A stretch of DNA of 64,000 nt from Roseibium aestuarii (GCF_008477545.1 NZ_VORA01000001.1:1054001-1118000); one strand, 5' to 3'; shown: positions 1 to 8,766, numbered from the stretch's first letter. Numbers and translations are program-made. Notes: generated by a model not told the origin, from the sequence alone.

Positions 1-116
1 TCGAAGGCACTTGCGCTCAGCGCCGGAAGCAGCAGGGCTGTGACAAGGGGAAGGACACGCTTGAGGAAGGGCATGATCCGGATCGGCTTCAACCGTGCAA
101 TGCGCGTCACCGCCAT
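1..116 (-). CDS. Secreted protein, 5' part only (runs off window start)
   Basis: Only the N-terminus is inside the window. Read on the minus strand it gives a basic n-region, then MPFLKRVLPLVTALLLPALS and a small-residue ASA stretch, which together form a typical Sec signal peptide. An internal in-frame ATG at 74 would leave only this signal peptide and is an equally good start; neither has a strong ribosome binding site. The mature protein lies outside the window, so no function can be given. The gene diverges from sthA. Confidence 0.45.
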   Translation of the reverse strand, partial: MAVTRIARLKPIRIMPFLKRVLPLVTALLLPALSASAF

Positions 117-448
117 GCCTGTCGAGATCCTGTCTGTAAACCGCATACGTACAATCCCTGCTTGTCGACATTCGCACTGTTCGCTTTGACCTTGAAAAAA
201 GGCTTAAGGATTTGCGTTAACGACGCGATTTCTCAGTGCTCTGCACGTCTGGCGTGTTGGTGGATCGGTCCCGGATCGACGCCCGCAGACGCAGGTTCGG
301 CGCCGTTAAGAGGGGTTCTGGCGAGCCGAGTGGCCGCTTTCGACCCATCTGACCGGGTTTGTCTTGGATTCTCCCCCGGCGACCATTGACCGGACCTTCA
401 TTTTTGTGTCCTACACACATCTTCAGTTTGCATTGCAACAACAGGAAG
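117..448. other. Divergent intergenic region upstream of sthA
   Basis: About 330 bases between the truncated secreted-protein gene and sthA. Short open frames here look non-coding. A TTGACC hexamer at 186-191 is followed by an A-rich stretch, and a second TTGACC at 386-391 lies about 60 bases before the sthA start; neither has a convincing -10 at proper spacing. A small inverted repeat TGTGT/ACACA lies at 405-417, just before the sthA ribosome binding site. No RNA gene or repeat was seen. Confidence 0.3.
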
Positions 449-1858
449 ATGGACGTGACGCAGCATTACGATCTCATCGTGATCGGGAGCGGCCCGGCGG
501 GCCGGCGGGCTGCCATTCAGGCTGCCAAGTTTGGTCGCGAAGTCCTTGTGCTCGAAAAGGGCCGGCGGGTGGGCGGCGTCTCCGTGCACACCGGCACCAT
601 CCCCTCCAAGACCCTGCGCGAAACGGCCCTGAACCTCACCGGCTGGCGTGAGCGCGGCTTCTACGGGCGATCCTATCGGGTGAAGAAGGACATTTCGGCG
701 GAAGATCTTCGCGCCCGGCTGCACATCACCCTCGATCATGAGGTCGAGGTTCTGGAGCACCAGTTTGCCCGCAACCGGGTTCAGACCCTGCGTGGCGAAG
801 CGAAGTTCATCGACCCCAAGACCCTGGAAGTCGTGGGAGACGCGGGCGAGATCCAGCATTACACCGCCGATCGCTTCATCATCGCCGTCGGCACCCGGCC
901 GTTCCGTCCCGACTACGTGCCCTTCGACGGGGAATATGTGCTCGACAGCGACGAGATCCTGGATCTGAAGGAACTGCCGCGCACCATCGCCGTGATCGGC
1001 GCGGGCGTCATCGGGGTGGAATATGCCACCATCTTCTCCGCGCTCGACGTGAAAGTGACCCTGGTCGAACCGCGCAATTCGATGCTCGACTTCCTCGATC
1101 ACGAGCTGGTGGAGGACTTCACCCACGAGCTGCGGGACCGGGGCATTGCCCTGCGCTTTGGCTCCAAGGTGGAAAAGATCGTCAAGCACGGCCCGGGCGA
1201 CTGCGAAATCTCCCTAGAAGATGGTCGTCTGGTGCGCTCCAATGTGGTGCTCTTTGCCGCCGGGCGCATGGGCGCCACCGCTTCCCTCAATCTGGAAGCC
1301 TGCGGGCTGTCCGTCGACCATCGCGGTCGCATCAAGGTGGATGGCCAGACCTTCCAGTCCGAGGTGCCGCACATCTATGCCGCCGGCGACGTGATCGGCT
1401 TCCCCTCGCTCGCCTCCACCTCCATGGAGCAGGGGCGCATTGCCGCATGTCAGGCTCTGGGCGAGCAGGCCTATGATCCGCCGGAATATTTCCCCTATGG
1501 CATCTATGCCGTGCCGGAAATCTCCACCGTCGGCATGACCGAGGAAGAGGTGCAGAAGCGCGGCATTCCCTATGAATGCGGCATTGCGCGGTTCCGCGAA
1601 ACCTCCCGAGGCCACATCATGGGCCTGAACAACGGCATGCTGAAGATGATCTTCTCCCTGAAGACCCGTCGTCTTCTCGGTTGCCATATTGTTGGCGAAG
1701 GGGCGACCGAACTCGTGCACATCGGTCAGGCGGTTCTGAACCTGCGGGGAACGCTGGAGTATTTCGTCGAGAACACCTTCAACTACCCGACGCTCGCCGA
1801 GGCCTACAAGATCGCCGCCCTCGACGCCTGGAACCGCATGCCGCCGCTCTCCCGCTGA
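449..1858 (+). CDS. sthA: Soluble (Si-specific) NAD(P)+ transhydrogenase
   Basis: FAD flavoprotein that transfers hydride between NADPH and NAD+ in the cytoplasm without proton pumping, re-oxidising surplus NADPH. The protein is 469 aa, close to the E. coli SthA length. It has an N-terminal GxGxxG FAD motif (residues 13-18), a central NAD-binding GAGVIGVEYA motif and a C-terminal dimerisation domain. The key evidence is the segment VGGVSVHTGTIPSKT (41-55): the two redox cysteines that lipoamide dehydrogenases and glutathione reductases have here are Ser45 and Thr50, as in the transhydrogenases of this superfamily. The ATG at 449 is preferred over an upstream start at 359 because AGGAAG precedes it and the homologous domain begins immediately. 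Confidence 0.92.
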   Translation: MDVTQHYDLIVIGSGPAGRRAAIQAAKFGREVLVLEKGRRVGGVSVHTGTIPSKTLRETALNLTGWRERGFYGRSYRVKKDISAEDLRARLHITLDHEVEVLEHQFARNRVQTLRGEAKFIDPKTLEVVGDAGEIQHYTADRFIIAVGTRPFRPDYVPFDGEYVLDSDEILDLKELPRTIAVIGAGVIGVEYATIFSALDVKVTLVEPRNSMLDFLDHELVEDFTHELRDRGIALRFGSKVEKIVKHGPGDCEISLEDGRLVRSNVVLFAAGRMGATASLNLEACGLSVDHRGRIKVDGQTFQSEVPHIYAAGDVIGFPSLASTSMEQGRIAACQALGEQAYDPPEYFPYGIYAVPEISTVGMTEEEVQKRGIPYECGIARFRETSRGHIMGLNNGMLKMIFSLKTRRLLGCHIVGEGATELVHIGQAVLNLRGTLEYFVENTFNYPTLAEAYKIAALDAWNRMPPLSR

Positions 1859-1895
1859 GGGAGAACGGGGCAGGCGTCTGGACGTGCGGGAGGTT

Positions 1896-2141
1896 TCAGG
1901 CGAGGCCTTCCCACTGATAGGTGATGGCATTGAGGCCGGCGCCCACCGCCAGAACCTTGATCTTGCGCTTGACGTTGTCCGGCCCGTCAAGGCGATAGAC
2001 CCCATTGGTCACCACATTGCCCTGGGCAACAGGGTTCCATCCGGCCTGGGCAAAGGTATCCAGCCCCGGCTGGGCCTGGGGTGCGGTGTTCGAGCTGGTG
2101 ATCAGGACTCCGGTCTCATAGGATTTCAGATCATAGGGCAT
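1896..2141 (-). CDS. Conserved-looking small protein of unknown function (81 aa)
   Basis: An 81-aa soluble protein beginning MPYDLKSYETGVLITSSNT, with no signal peptide, no membrane segment and no cysteine. I do not recognise the family. A strong GGAGGT ribosome binding site stands 5 bases before the ATG, which argues that it is a real gene. It is convergent with sthA (37-base gap) and stands alone, upstream of and in the same direction as nothing obvious. The composition (many Asn, Gly and Gln, few charges) suggests a compact beta-rich protein; this is only an impression. Confidence 0.65.
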   Translation of the reverse strand: MPYDLKSYETGVLITSSNTAPQAQPGLDTFAQAGWNPVAQGNVVTNGVYRLDGPDNVKRKIKVLAVGAGLNAITYQWEGLA

Positions 2142-2256
2142 TGGGACCTCCGTCGAGTGATGACCCCGGTCACGGCCGGGTTCGTTCTCTGGACGCCGAG
2201 ACGAGCGACGCGTGAGCGTTTTCGAACGACAGATTGACCTCAGAGCCCCAAACGAG

Positions 2257-2287
2257 AAAAGGCGCGAACCCTGACCGGGCCCGCGCC
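2257..2287 (-). terminator. Probable intrinsic terminator of the FKBP gene
   Basis: On the minus strand, GGCGCG and CGCGCC arms (2282-2287 and 2261-2266) flank a GC-rich loop and are followed by a TTTTC tract. It lies about 70 bases beyond the FKBP stop codon. Confidence 0.55.
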
Positions 2288-2355
2288 AACTTTACTGTCC
2301 TTCCAAGGGCAGGGGAAATACCGGCGCGCCAGTGCGGCCCATTCCCCTCCGCTGC

Positions 2356-2742
2356 TCAGTTCACGCCGAGCAGTTCGACCTCGAACTTCAGCGTGGCATT
2401 CGGCGGGATCACCCCACCGGCGCCGCGGGAGCCGTAGCCCATGTGCGGCGGAATGACGAGCTCACGCTTGCCGCCCACCTTCATGCCGGCAACACCCTCG
2501 TCCCAGCCGCGGATGACCCGCCCCGCGCCCAGCGGAAACACGAAGGGATCGCCCCGGTCGACGGAGGAATCGAACTTCTTGCCGTCGGTGAGCCAGCCCG
2601 TGTAATGCACGGTCACCGTGTCTCCGGCCTTCGCCTCGGCGCCGGTTCCCACCACCAGATCGGTGATCTGAAGGTCTTCGGCGGCGGCAAAGGTCGCGGT
2701 CGAGGCGAAGAGCCCGAGGGCAAGCGCAATCTTCCTGAACAT
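2356..2742 (-). CDS. Exported FKBP-type peptidyl-prolyl cis-trans isomerase
   Basis: A 128-aa protein that catalyses cis-trans isomerisation of proline peptide bonds and probably helps proteins fold in the periplasm. A Sec signal peptide (about residues 1-21, ending AAAE) precedes a single FKBP domain with the family signatures [35 protein letters not shown] and a C-terminal FEVELL strand. These carry the Tyr, Asp, Phe, Val-Ile and Trp pocket residues. The start at 2742 is chosen over a longer frame from 2796 because AGGGAACG lies at the right distance and the signal peptide begins there. It is monocistronic. Confidence 0.9.
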   Translation of the reverse strand: MFRKIALALGLFASTATFAAAEDLQITDLVVGTGAEAKAGDTVTVHYTGWLTDGKKFDSSVDRGDPFVFPLGAGRVIRGWDEGVAGMKVGGKRELVIPPHMGYGSRGAGGVIPPNATLKFEVELLGVN

Positions 2743-2924
2743 GATCGTTCCCTGACTGATAGGGCCCGAAGGGGCCGACGCCTGTTTCTGCCCCATCCGG
2801 AGAAGCGCGTAAAGAGCGGGCGGGTCGGGGCACGCTTGATAACGCTCAGCGACGAGGTTTCAGAATGTTGGCGAACTGGCGCAGGTTGGTCCAAACAAAG
2901 CAGCCTTGCTCTCTTCCGGACGCC

Positions 2925-3854
2925 TCAGGCACCATCGATCTTGCGGATATCCCGGGCCGGCGACCACAAGCCCTTCCAGTAGCCCCTGCAATGGGCGATG
3001 CGCCGGCGCCACCTGAGCCGGGCGATCCCTCCGTCATCGACCTGGCGGAGGAGATCGCGCAGTCGGTCCCGGCTGATCAGCGGCAATTCCCGAAGGAGCC
3101 TAAGTCCGAAACGCCAGGCTACACGGAAATCACCCTTTCGCTTGCGGATCGTCTTGACGAGGTCCTTGGCAAAACCTTCCTCCCGCTCGAGGAACCTGTC
3201 CATCTGCAGGCGCGCCAGTGGGGTCCATTCGGTGACCCTCGCATTGCTCGACCAGACGATCTTCCCGCCCGCTGCGTTGAGACGCTGGAAGAAGTCGATG
3301 TCCCCGCCCGAGTGGACGAGCTCAGGATCAAAGCTCGCGTCGAACCCGGGAAGGTCGAAGATACGGCATGAGAGCAGGTTATTATTGGTCGCCGCCCAGC
3401 TGGTCGCAGCGCCGTCAATGCCTGGCTCGGGATCCGAAATTGTCCACCAGGCCGGTGGTGGCACCTCGTAGTCGAAATAGACAGGACCGTGGGTCGCCAT
3501 CGCCTCATGGTGCGTGAGGGTCTTGTAGTGGGCCTCGAGCCAGCCGGGTTGAGCGATCTCGTCATCGTCGATCAGGGCGATGCAGTCGAAACCTGCCTGT
3601 CGAGCGAAGGCAAGGGCTGCATTGCGCGCCGGGCAGATGCCTGGAACAGGCTCAACCACATGATGTGTCCGCACGCCTTGCAAGTCAGTCCAGAATTCAG
3701 CATCGAGACGGGTCGGTGTCTCGTTTTCGATAACGACGAGCTCGACGTCAAAATGCTCGGATCGGGTCTGGGGGAGAAGGGAGGATAGGCAGCGTTTCAG
3801 CATTTCCGGTCGTCGCGCAGTGCAGACCAGGACGCCAATCTTGGGCTTAATCAT
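2925..3854 (-). CDS. Family 2 glycosyltransferase (GT-A fold)
   Basis: A 309-aa cytoplasmic or membrane-associated enzyme expected to transfer a sugar from a nucleotide-sugar donor to an unknown acceptor. The N-terminal GVLVCTARRPEMLKRCLSSL strand-helix and the IALIDDDE motif (DDD at 96-98, metal and donor binding) define the GT2 fold. GGDIDFFQRL, with the acidic residues near position 200, would carry the catalytic base. No transmembrane helix is evident; the C-terminus is very Arg-rich. ATG 3854 is chosen because the fold starts at once there; a GTG 57 bases upstream is possible, and neither has a good ribosome binding site. It is a solitary gene with no polysaccharide cluster around it and looks somewhat less GC-biased than its neighbours, so acquisition by transfer is possible. 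Confidence 0.82.
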   Translation of the reverse strand: MIKPKIGVLVCTARRPEMLKRCLSSLLPQTRSEHFDVELVVIENETPTRLDAEFWTDLQGVRTHHVVEPVPGICPARNAALAFARQAGFDCIALIDDDEIAQPGWLEAHYKTLTHHEAMATHGPVYFDYEVPPPAWWTISDPEPGIDGAATSWAATNNNLLSCRIFDLPGFDASFDPELVHSGGDIDFFQRLNAAGGKIVWSSNARVTEWTPLARLQMDRFLEREEGFAKDLVKTIRKRKGDFRVAWRFGLRLLRELPLISRDRLRDLLRQVDDGGIARLRWRRRIAHCRGYWKGLWSPARDIRKIDGA

Positions 3855-3951
3855 TTGCAATATTTCGACTATCTGAATTTTCGACGAAGTTGCACGGGCT
3901 TGGCAGATCACGCAACCCCGAAAGGTCTACGCCTCGCTCAAATTCCCCCGC

Positions 3952-4884
3952 TCACTGCCCCCATAGCCAGGCCGCGCCGCGGACGCCGGAGCTGTCGCCG
4001 TGGCGGGCCTTGCGGATCGGGGTTTCGAAATGATCCGACATCACATAGGGTGCCATGAGTCCCGGAAGATCCTTGTAGAGATCATCGATATTCGACAGGC
4101 CGCCGCCCAGCACGATCACGTCCGGGTCGAGGATGTTGGTGGCCATGGCGAGCGCCCTGGCCAGACGGTCCGCATGGCGCCTGTAGGACAGCTCCGCCGC
4201 GTGGTCGCCCGCAGCCCGGCGGGCCATGATGTCGCGCGCGCTCAGGTGCTCGCCCGTGCGCTGGGCGTGGTCCCACTCGAAACCGGAGCCGGAACACCAT
4301 TGGTCGATCGCGCCCGAATGGCCGGTCCAGCTTTCGGGGCCGGGGAATTCGTCGATCCGGCGCCAGGGCAGGGCGATGGCACCCCATTCGCCTGCGATGC
4401 CATTGGCACCGCGATGGGCCTTGCCGTCGATGGCGATGCCCGTGCCGCATCCGGTTCCCGCGATCACCGCCAGCACCACAGGAGCGCCGGCCGCCGCTCC
4501 GTCCGTCGCCTCGGAGACGGCAAGGCAGTTCGCATCATTCTCGATCCGAACCGGGCGGTCCAGACGGGCCTCCAGGTCGGTTTTGAGAGGCTGTCCGTTG
4601 AGCCACACGGAATTCGCATTTTTCACCAGACCCGTGCGCGGCGAGATCGAGCCGGGAATGCCAAAGCCGAGGGTGCTGGCGCCGGGGCCATCCAGGCCGA
4701 GCGCGGTTTCGGCCCGGCTCACCAGCTCCACCGCACGCGTCAGGCACCCTTCATAGTCGCCCCTGGGCGTCGCGCAGCGCTCCCGGAACAGGGTGTCTCC
4801 GGCGGTATTCAGGGCGATCACCTCCATCTTCGTGCCGCCCCAGTCAAAACCGAGACGGACGGGCGGGGGAGACGTGAGGGTCAT
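3952..4884 (-). CDS. ROK-family sugar kinase, fructokinase (Mak)-like, zinc site lost
   Basis: A 310-aa ROK protein, predicted to phosphorylate a hexose, most likely fructose, with ATP. It shows the phosphate-binding GFDWGGTKM (12-20), the catalytic Asp117 in ENDANC, the nucleotide-binding GTGCGTG, and a C-terminus (ETPIRKARHGDSSGVRGAAW) that closely matches E. coli Mak fructokinase. Unusually, the ROK zinc motif is gone: the His after GEWG is Ala169, the three Cys are Ser185, Thr187 and Ala192, and the conserved Glu is Asp194. The reading frame is intact. ATG 4884 is chosen because GGAG lies 7 bases upstream. Whether the protein is active, or has changed substrate, cannot be told from sequence. 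Confidence 0.85.
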   Translation of the reverse strand: MTLTSPPPVRLGFDWGGTKMEVIALNTAGDTLFRERCATPRGDYEGCLTRAVELVSRAETALGLDGPGASTLGFGIPGSISPRTGLVKNANSVWLNGQPLKTDLEARLDRPVRIENDANCLAVSEATDGAAAGAPVVLAVIAGTGCGTGIAIDGKAHRGANGIAGEWGAIALPWRRIDEFPGPESWTGHSGAIDQWCSGSGFEWDHAQRTGEHLSARDIMARRAAGDHAAELSYRRHADRLARALAMATNILDPDVIVLGGGLSNIDDLYKDLPGLMAPYVMSDHFETPIRKARHGDSSGVRGAAWLWGQ

Positions 4885-5051
4885 GGGCAACTCCGGGTCG
4901 GGGGCGGGAGGTGACATCGAGAGGACGAGCAGCTGATGTGACGGTTGAATTGCACCGGCACATCAGACAAAGCTGATCGCATATTCACGAAGGCAGGGCC
5001 AGCGGGAGCAACAGATGCTCGCGCGGCGTCCCTGCCCATGCGGGACAGGCC

Positions 5052-6107
5052 ATGAAGGCGAAGGACGGGCTGGGCCGGGGGAAAACGCAGAAGCGCCCCG
5101 CCGCGAGGCCCAGCAGATCATCTGCAGGATCAGGCGCAGGGCACCCGAAGGGGTGGGCCAGCCAGCTCGCCCACCAGCTTGCCCACCAGTTTGCCCGTCT
5201 GCGCCGCCCCGTACCGCAGCCCTCACAAGTGCGCTGGCAGGATCCGTCTGCGCAAGGGGCGCTCCGATCCGCCTCTGGGGTGCAGGAGAAAGCCTCCTCC
5301 CGCAGGACAGCGGGCCGGGCGCGCGCGCAGGCCCATGACCTGTGGGCCCTGCTGCGCATTCCCTTGCTGGCTGCTGCGATCGTTGTCTTCACAGCCGGGG
5401 TCTCCCTGGGGCTCTGGTGGGGGCTTCAGGCGGTCGGCTTTGTGCCCGGTGGCGGGGCTTCGCGCGATCAGGCGCAAGCGATCCCGGTGCCGCCGCCGGT
5501 GCCCGTCCCGGCCTCCCGCGACCCGCTCGACAGGCTGCCCAAGTCGCTTGTTTCCGGCCTGCTCGCCCCGCAGGAAAGCGACGGCGTGGCAGGCTTCATC
5601 CGCATCCGCCAGGTCGCGCCGGAGGAGCTCTGCGCGTTGCTCGGCACCCTGGGGCTGCCGATGAGCGAGTGGGGTCCGGCGCCGTTTCAGTCCGGCGTCT
5701 GGCAATGCGCCAGCGAGGTCATGCCTCTGGTGACCGAAAGCGTCGATTTCGACCGGACGACCCTCTTTGCCATCGTGCGCGGCTCCGCACCTGAGCGGGT
5801 GGACGGTCTGCGCCTCAAGCTGGTGGCGCCGGATCCGAGCCTGTCGGCCCACGGCCTGGAAGGGGTGGAACTGGTGCTGGCGGCCGTCGCCGAGCGGTAT
5901 CAGCTGGACTGGCCGGACGGCTTCCGCCCGGCGCTGGCGGGGTTTGCTGCCTTTGAAGGCACGCGCGACGGTCTGCGGGTGCAGCTGCATCCGGAAGATC
6001 CGGAACTCGCTGGCGATGCGACGGCGGCCCGTCGGCTCAACATCCTGCTGCACTTCCCGCCGTCGCCGCTCTGGACCCGCGGTGACCGCTACGCGCCGCT
6101 GCGCTGA
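5052..6107 (+). CDS. Unknown single-pass membrane protein with periplasmic domain
   Basis: A 351-aa protein I do not recognise. Residues 1-95 are basic and low-complexity (Arg/Gln/Ala-rich, predicted cytoplasmic and disordered). One transmembrane helix follows at about 103-125 (LLAAAIVVFTAGVSLGLWWG), then a Pro/Val linker (PVPPPVPVP) and a roughly 200-aa domain with two Cys, rich in Leu and acidic residues, probably periplasmic. The layout (N-in anchor plus globular domain) resembles cell-envelope accessory proteins, but no motif fixes a function. The start at 5052 is the first ATG with a purine-rich GGGACAGG upstream; a later start would shorten only the disordered part. It is convergent with the LysR gene, 4 bases apart. 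Confidence 0.65.
   Translation: MKAKDGLGRGKTQKRPAARPSRSSAGSGAGHPKGWASQLAHQLAHQFARLRRPVPQPSQVRWQDPSAQGALRSASGVQEKASSRRTAGRARAQAHDLWALLRIPLLAAAIVVFTAGVSLGLWWGLQAVGFVPGGGASRDQAQAIPVPPPVPVPASRDPLDRLPKSLVSGLLAPQESDGVAGFIRIRQVAPEELCALLGTLGLPMSEWGPAPFQSGVWQCASEVMPLVTESVDFDRTTLFAIVRGSAPERVDGLRLKLVAPDPSLSAHGLEGVELVLAAVAERYQLDWPDGFRPALAGFAAFEGTRDGLRVQLHPEDPELAGDATAARRLNILLHFPPSPLWTRGDRYAPLR
5162..5197 (+). repeat. 12-bp imperfect tandem repeat, three units
   Basis: Units CCAGCTCGCCCA, CCAGCTTGCCCA and CCAGTTTGCCCG lie head to tail inside the disordered N-terminal part of the unknown membrane protein. They encode the repeated (Q/H)LAH(Q) tetrapeptide. The unit keeps the reading frame. Confidence 0.8.
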
Positions 6108-6111
6108 ACGC

Positions 6112-7005
6112 TCACGCTTCCCTGTCGGCAAACATCGCCCGGTCGCGCGCCAGGATCTCGCGCAGGAACTGCAGAACGAGGGCGATGGGCCGCAGGGCGC
6201 GGGTGCTTTCGTGCTGTACGATCCAGTAGGCCCGGTGCACGGCGATTTCCGGCAGCACCCGGCGCAGATCGCTCCGGTTCTTGGCAAGGAACCCGTGGAG
6301 CACGCCGATGCCGGCGCCGGCCGCCACCGCTTCCACCTGCCCAAGGGCGGAGGCCACCTCGAACCGGGCCGGCCAGGTGCGGGTGAAATCCGCGAAATAG
6401 TTGAGGGCCGGCGTATAGGCCAGATCCTCCACCGAGCCGACAAGATCATGCGCCGGCAGGTCGGAGAGCCCTGTGGGCGTACCCCTCTGCGCCAGATAGT
6501 CCGGCGAGGCATAGAGACCGAGCGCATAATCCGTCAGCTTGGCAGCCACCAGACGCCCGTGTTCCGGCCGCTCGATGGTGATCACCAGATCCGCCTCGCG
6601 TCGCGATAGGGAGAAGGAGCGGGGCACGGGCACCAGCTGCAGGGTGAGCCCCGGATGCTGGCGCGCAAGTTCCGCAAGACGGGGCGCCAGATAGGCCACG
6701 CCGAATCCGTCAGGCGCGCCGATGCGCACGGTTCCCGTCACGTCCGCCGATTGCGCGCCAAGACTGGCCTGGGCGCTCAGCATCTCGCTTTCCATGCGCT
6801 CCGCATGGGGCAGGAAGCTGTGGCCGGCCTCGGTCAGGTCGCAGCCATTTGTGGAGCGCTCAAAGAGCCTTGTGTCCAGTGCCTCTTCAAGCGCCGTCAG
6901 GCGGCGGGCGACCGTGGCGTGGTTCAGCCCCAGCCGCCTGGCCGCGCCGAGGATCTGGCCGGAGCGGGCCACGCTGAGGAAGATGCGGATATCGTCCCAG
7001 TTCAT
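6112..7005 (-). CDS. LysR-family regulator divergent from mmsA
   Basis: A 297-aa transcription factor. An N-terminal winged helix-turn-helix (MNWDDIRIFLSVARSGQILGA, then the recognition helix around NHATVARRLTALEE) is followed by a LysR substrate-binding domain of two lobes. ATG 7005 is chosen over the longer frame from 7074 because the domain begins exactly there. It is transcribed divergently from mmsA across 222 bases, the usual LysR arrangement, so it probably controls valine/propionyl-semialdehyde catabolism in response to a pathway intermediate. That assignment rests on position only. Confidence 0.88.
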   Translation of the reverse strand: MNWDDIRIFLSVARSGQILGAARRLGLNHATVARRLTALEEALDTRLFERSTNGCDLTEAGHSFLPHAERMESEMLSAQASLGAQSADVTGTVRIGAPDGFGVAYLAPRLAELARQHPGLTLQLVPVPRSFSLSRREADLVITIERPEHGRLVAAKLTDYALGLYASPDYLAQRGTPTGLSDLPAHDLVGSVEDLAYTPALNYFADFTRTWPARFEVASALGQVEAVAAGAGIGVLHGFLAKNRSDLRRVLPEIAVHRAYWIVQHESTRALRPIALVLQFLREILARDRAMFADREA

Positions 7006-7227
7006 CGGTCTCTCGCGGCTTGCGTCAGCCTGTGGTTTCGTCGAGGGTTGCGGCCAAGCTCTCCGTGCGGCCACGGCAGAAGACCCGCGCCCAGAGCCTG
7101 TTGCTACGATAATTGCACAACGGATACGCCCGCAAGGGCATTGTTATTGACAAAAATAGAAGGCACCAAGGGCGTGATCCAGGATCGGGCTCGTCCCGTC
7201 CTGCCGAATTTCCAGGGAGAACAAGCG
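7006..7227. promoter_or_regulatory. Divergent LysR-mmsA control region
   Basis: This gap must hold both promoters. A TTGACA hexamer (-35 consensus) lies at 7147-7152 facing mmsA, in a short AT-rich patch, but no good -10 follows at 16-18 bases. No clear T-N11-A palindrome could be singled out. The mmsA ribosome binding site AGGGAGA ends about 8 bases before its ATG. Confidence 0.4.
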
Positions 7228-8727
7228 ATGAAGACCATCGGACATTTCATCGGCGGCAAGCATGTGGAGGGCACCTCCGGCCGCTTCGCCGACGTCTACA
7301 ACCCGGCAACGGGTGAAGTGCAGGCCAAGGTGGCGCTCGCCAGCCAGGCGGAACTCGCCGCCGCTGTCGCCAATGCCGCCGCCGCCCAGCCCGTCTGGGC
7401 CGCGCAGAACCCGCAGAAGCGCGCCCGCGTGATGATGAAGTTCGTCGACCTTCTCAACCGCGACATGGACAAGCTGGCCGACAAGCTGTCGTCCGAACAC
7501 GGCAAGACCTTCGTTGACGCCAAGGGCGACGTTCAGCGCGGCCTCGAGGTGATCGAGTTCTGCATCGGCGCGCCGCATCTGCTCAAGGGCGAGTTCACCG
7601 ATGGCGCCGGCCCGGGCATCGACATGTATTCCATGCGCCAGCCGCTCGGCGTCGTCGCCGGCATCACCCCGTTCAACTTCCCGGCCATGATTCCGCTGTG
7701 GAAGCTCGGCCCGGCGCTGGTGGCCGGCAATGCCATGATCCTGAAGCCGTCCGAGCGCGACCCGTCCGTTCCGCTGATGCTGGCAGAGCTGCTGCAGGAA
7801 GCCGGTTTGCCCGATGGCGTTCTGAACGTCGTCAACGGCGACAAGGAAGCGGTCGACGCCATCCTCGACAACCCGACCATCCAGGCTGTCGGCTTCGTCG
7901 GCTCCACCCCGATCGCCCATTACATCTACCACCGTGCGGCGGAGACGGGGAAGCGCGCCCAGTGCTTCGGCGGTGCCAAGAACCACATGATCATCATGCC
8001 CGACGCGGACATGGATCAGGCTGCCGACGCTCTCGTCGGTGCAGGCTTCGGCGCGGCCGGCGAACGCTGCATGGCCATCTCCGTGGCCGTTCCGGTGGGC
8101 GACGAGACCGCCGATCGTCTGATCGAGAAGCTGGTCCCGCGCGTGGAGGCCCTCAAGGTCGGTCCCTACACCGCCGGCGACGACGTGGACTTCGGCCCGG
8201 TTGTCACCAAAGCGGCCAAGGAAAACATCCTGCGCCTGATCAATTCCGGCGTGGAGCAGGGTGCGAAGCTGGTTGTCGACAACCGCAACTTCTCCCTTCA
8301 GGGCTATGAAGACGGCTTCTTCGTCGGTCCGCACCTGTTCGACCATGTCACCAAGGATATGGACATCTACAAGACCGAGATCTTCGGTCCGGTGCTCTCG
8401 ACGATCCGCGCCAAGACCTATGAGGAAGCCATCGGCCTGGCCATGGATCACGAATATGGCAATGGCACCGCGATCTTCACCCGTGATGGCGATACTGCCC
8501 GCGATTTCGCAAGCCGCATCAACATCGGCATGGTCGGCATCAACGTGCCGATTCCCGTGCCGCTCGCCTATCACACCTTCGGCGGCTGGAAGAAGTCCGG
8601 CTTCGGCGATCTCAATCAGCACGGCCCGGATGCGTTCAAGTTCTACACGCGCACCAAGACCGTGACCGCCCGCTGGCCGTCCGGCATCAAGGAAGGCGCA
8701 GAGTTCTCCATTCCGACCATGAAGTAA
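7228..8727 (+). CDS. mmsA: CoA-acylating methylmalonate-semialdehyde dehydrogenase
   Basis: A 499-aa aldehyde dehydrogenase that oxidatively decarboxylates (methyl)malonate semialdehyde to propionyl-CoA or acetyl-CoA with NAD+ and CoA, in valine, thymine or inositol breakdown. The family markers are all present: GITPFNFPAMIPLWKLGPAL, NGDKEAVDAIL with the GFVGSTPIA nucleotide loop, and the catalytic Cys in GAAGERCMAISVAV, where GERCMA is the MmsA-type variant that lacks the general-base Glu of ordinary ALDHs. Length is standard. A strong ribosome binding site AGGGAGA supports ATG 7228. It is followed by an intrinsic terminator, so probably monocistronic. The partner 3-hydroxyisobutyrate dehydrogenase is not adjacent; a homologue lies at 45 kb. 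Confidence 0.93.
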   Translation: MKTIGHFIGGKHVEGTSGRFADVYNPATGEVQAKVALASQAELAAAVANAAAAQPVWAAQNPQKRARVMMKFVDLLNRDMDKLADKLSSEHGKTFVDAKGDVQRGLEVIEFCIGAPHLLKGEFTDGAGPGIDMYSMRQPLGVVAGITPFNFPAMIPLWKLGPALVAGNAMILKPSERDPSVPLMLAELLQEAGLPDGVLNVVNGDKEAVDAILDNPTIQAVGFVGSTPIAHYIYHRAAETGKRAQCFGGAKNHMIIMPDADMDQAADALVGAGFGAAGERCMAISVAVPVGDETADRLIEKLVPRVEALKVGPYTAGDDVDFGPVVTKAAKENILRLINSGVEQGAKLVVDNRNFSLQGYEDGFFVGPHLFDHVTKDMDIYKTEIFGPVLSTIRAKTYEEAIGLAMDHEYGNGTAIFTRDGDTARDFASRINIGMVGINVPIPVPLAYHTFGGWKKSGFGDLNQHGPDAFKFYTRTKTVTARWPSGIKEGAEFSIPTMK

Positions 8728-8766
8728 TTTCCGGTCTCGGAAGTATCTGGGACAAGGAATACAGCG

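Noticed and set aside
204..220. TTAA-N9-TTAA resembling a CtrA box upstream of sthA
   Set aside because: The CtrA consensus has a 7-base spacer; here it is 9, and no cell-cycle gene follows.
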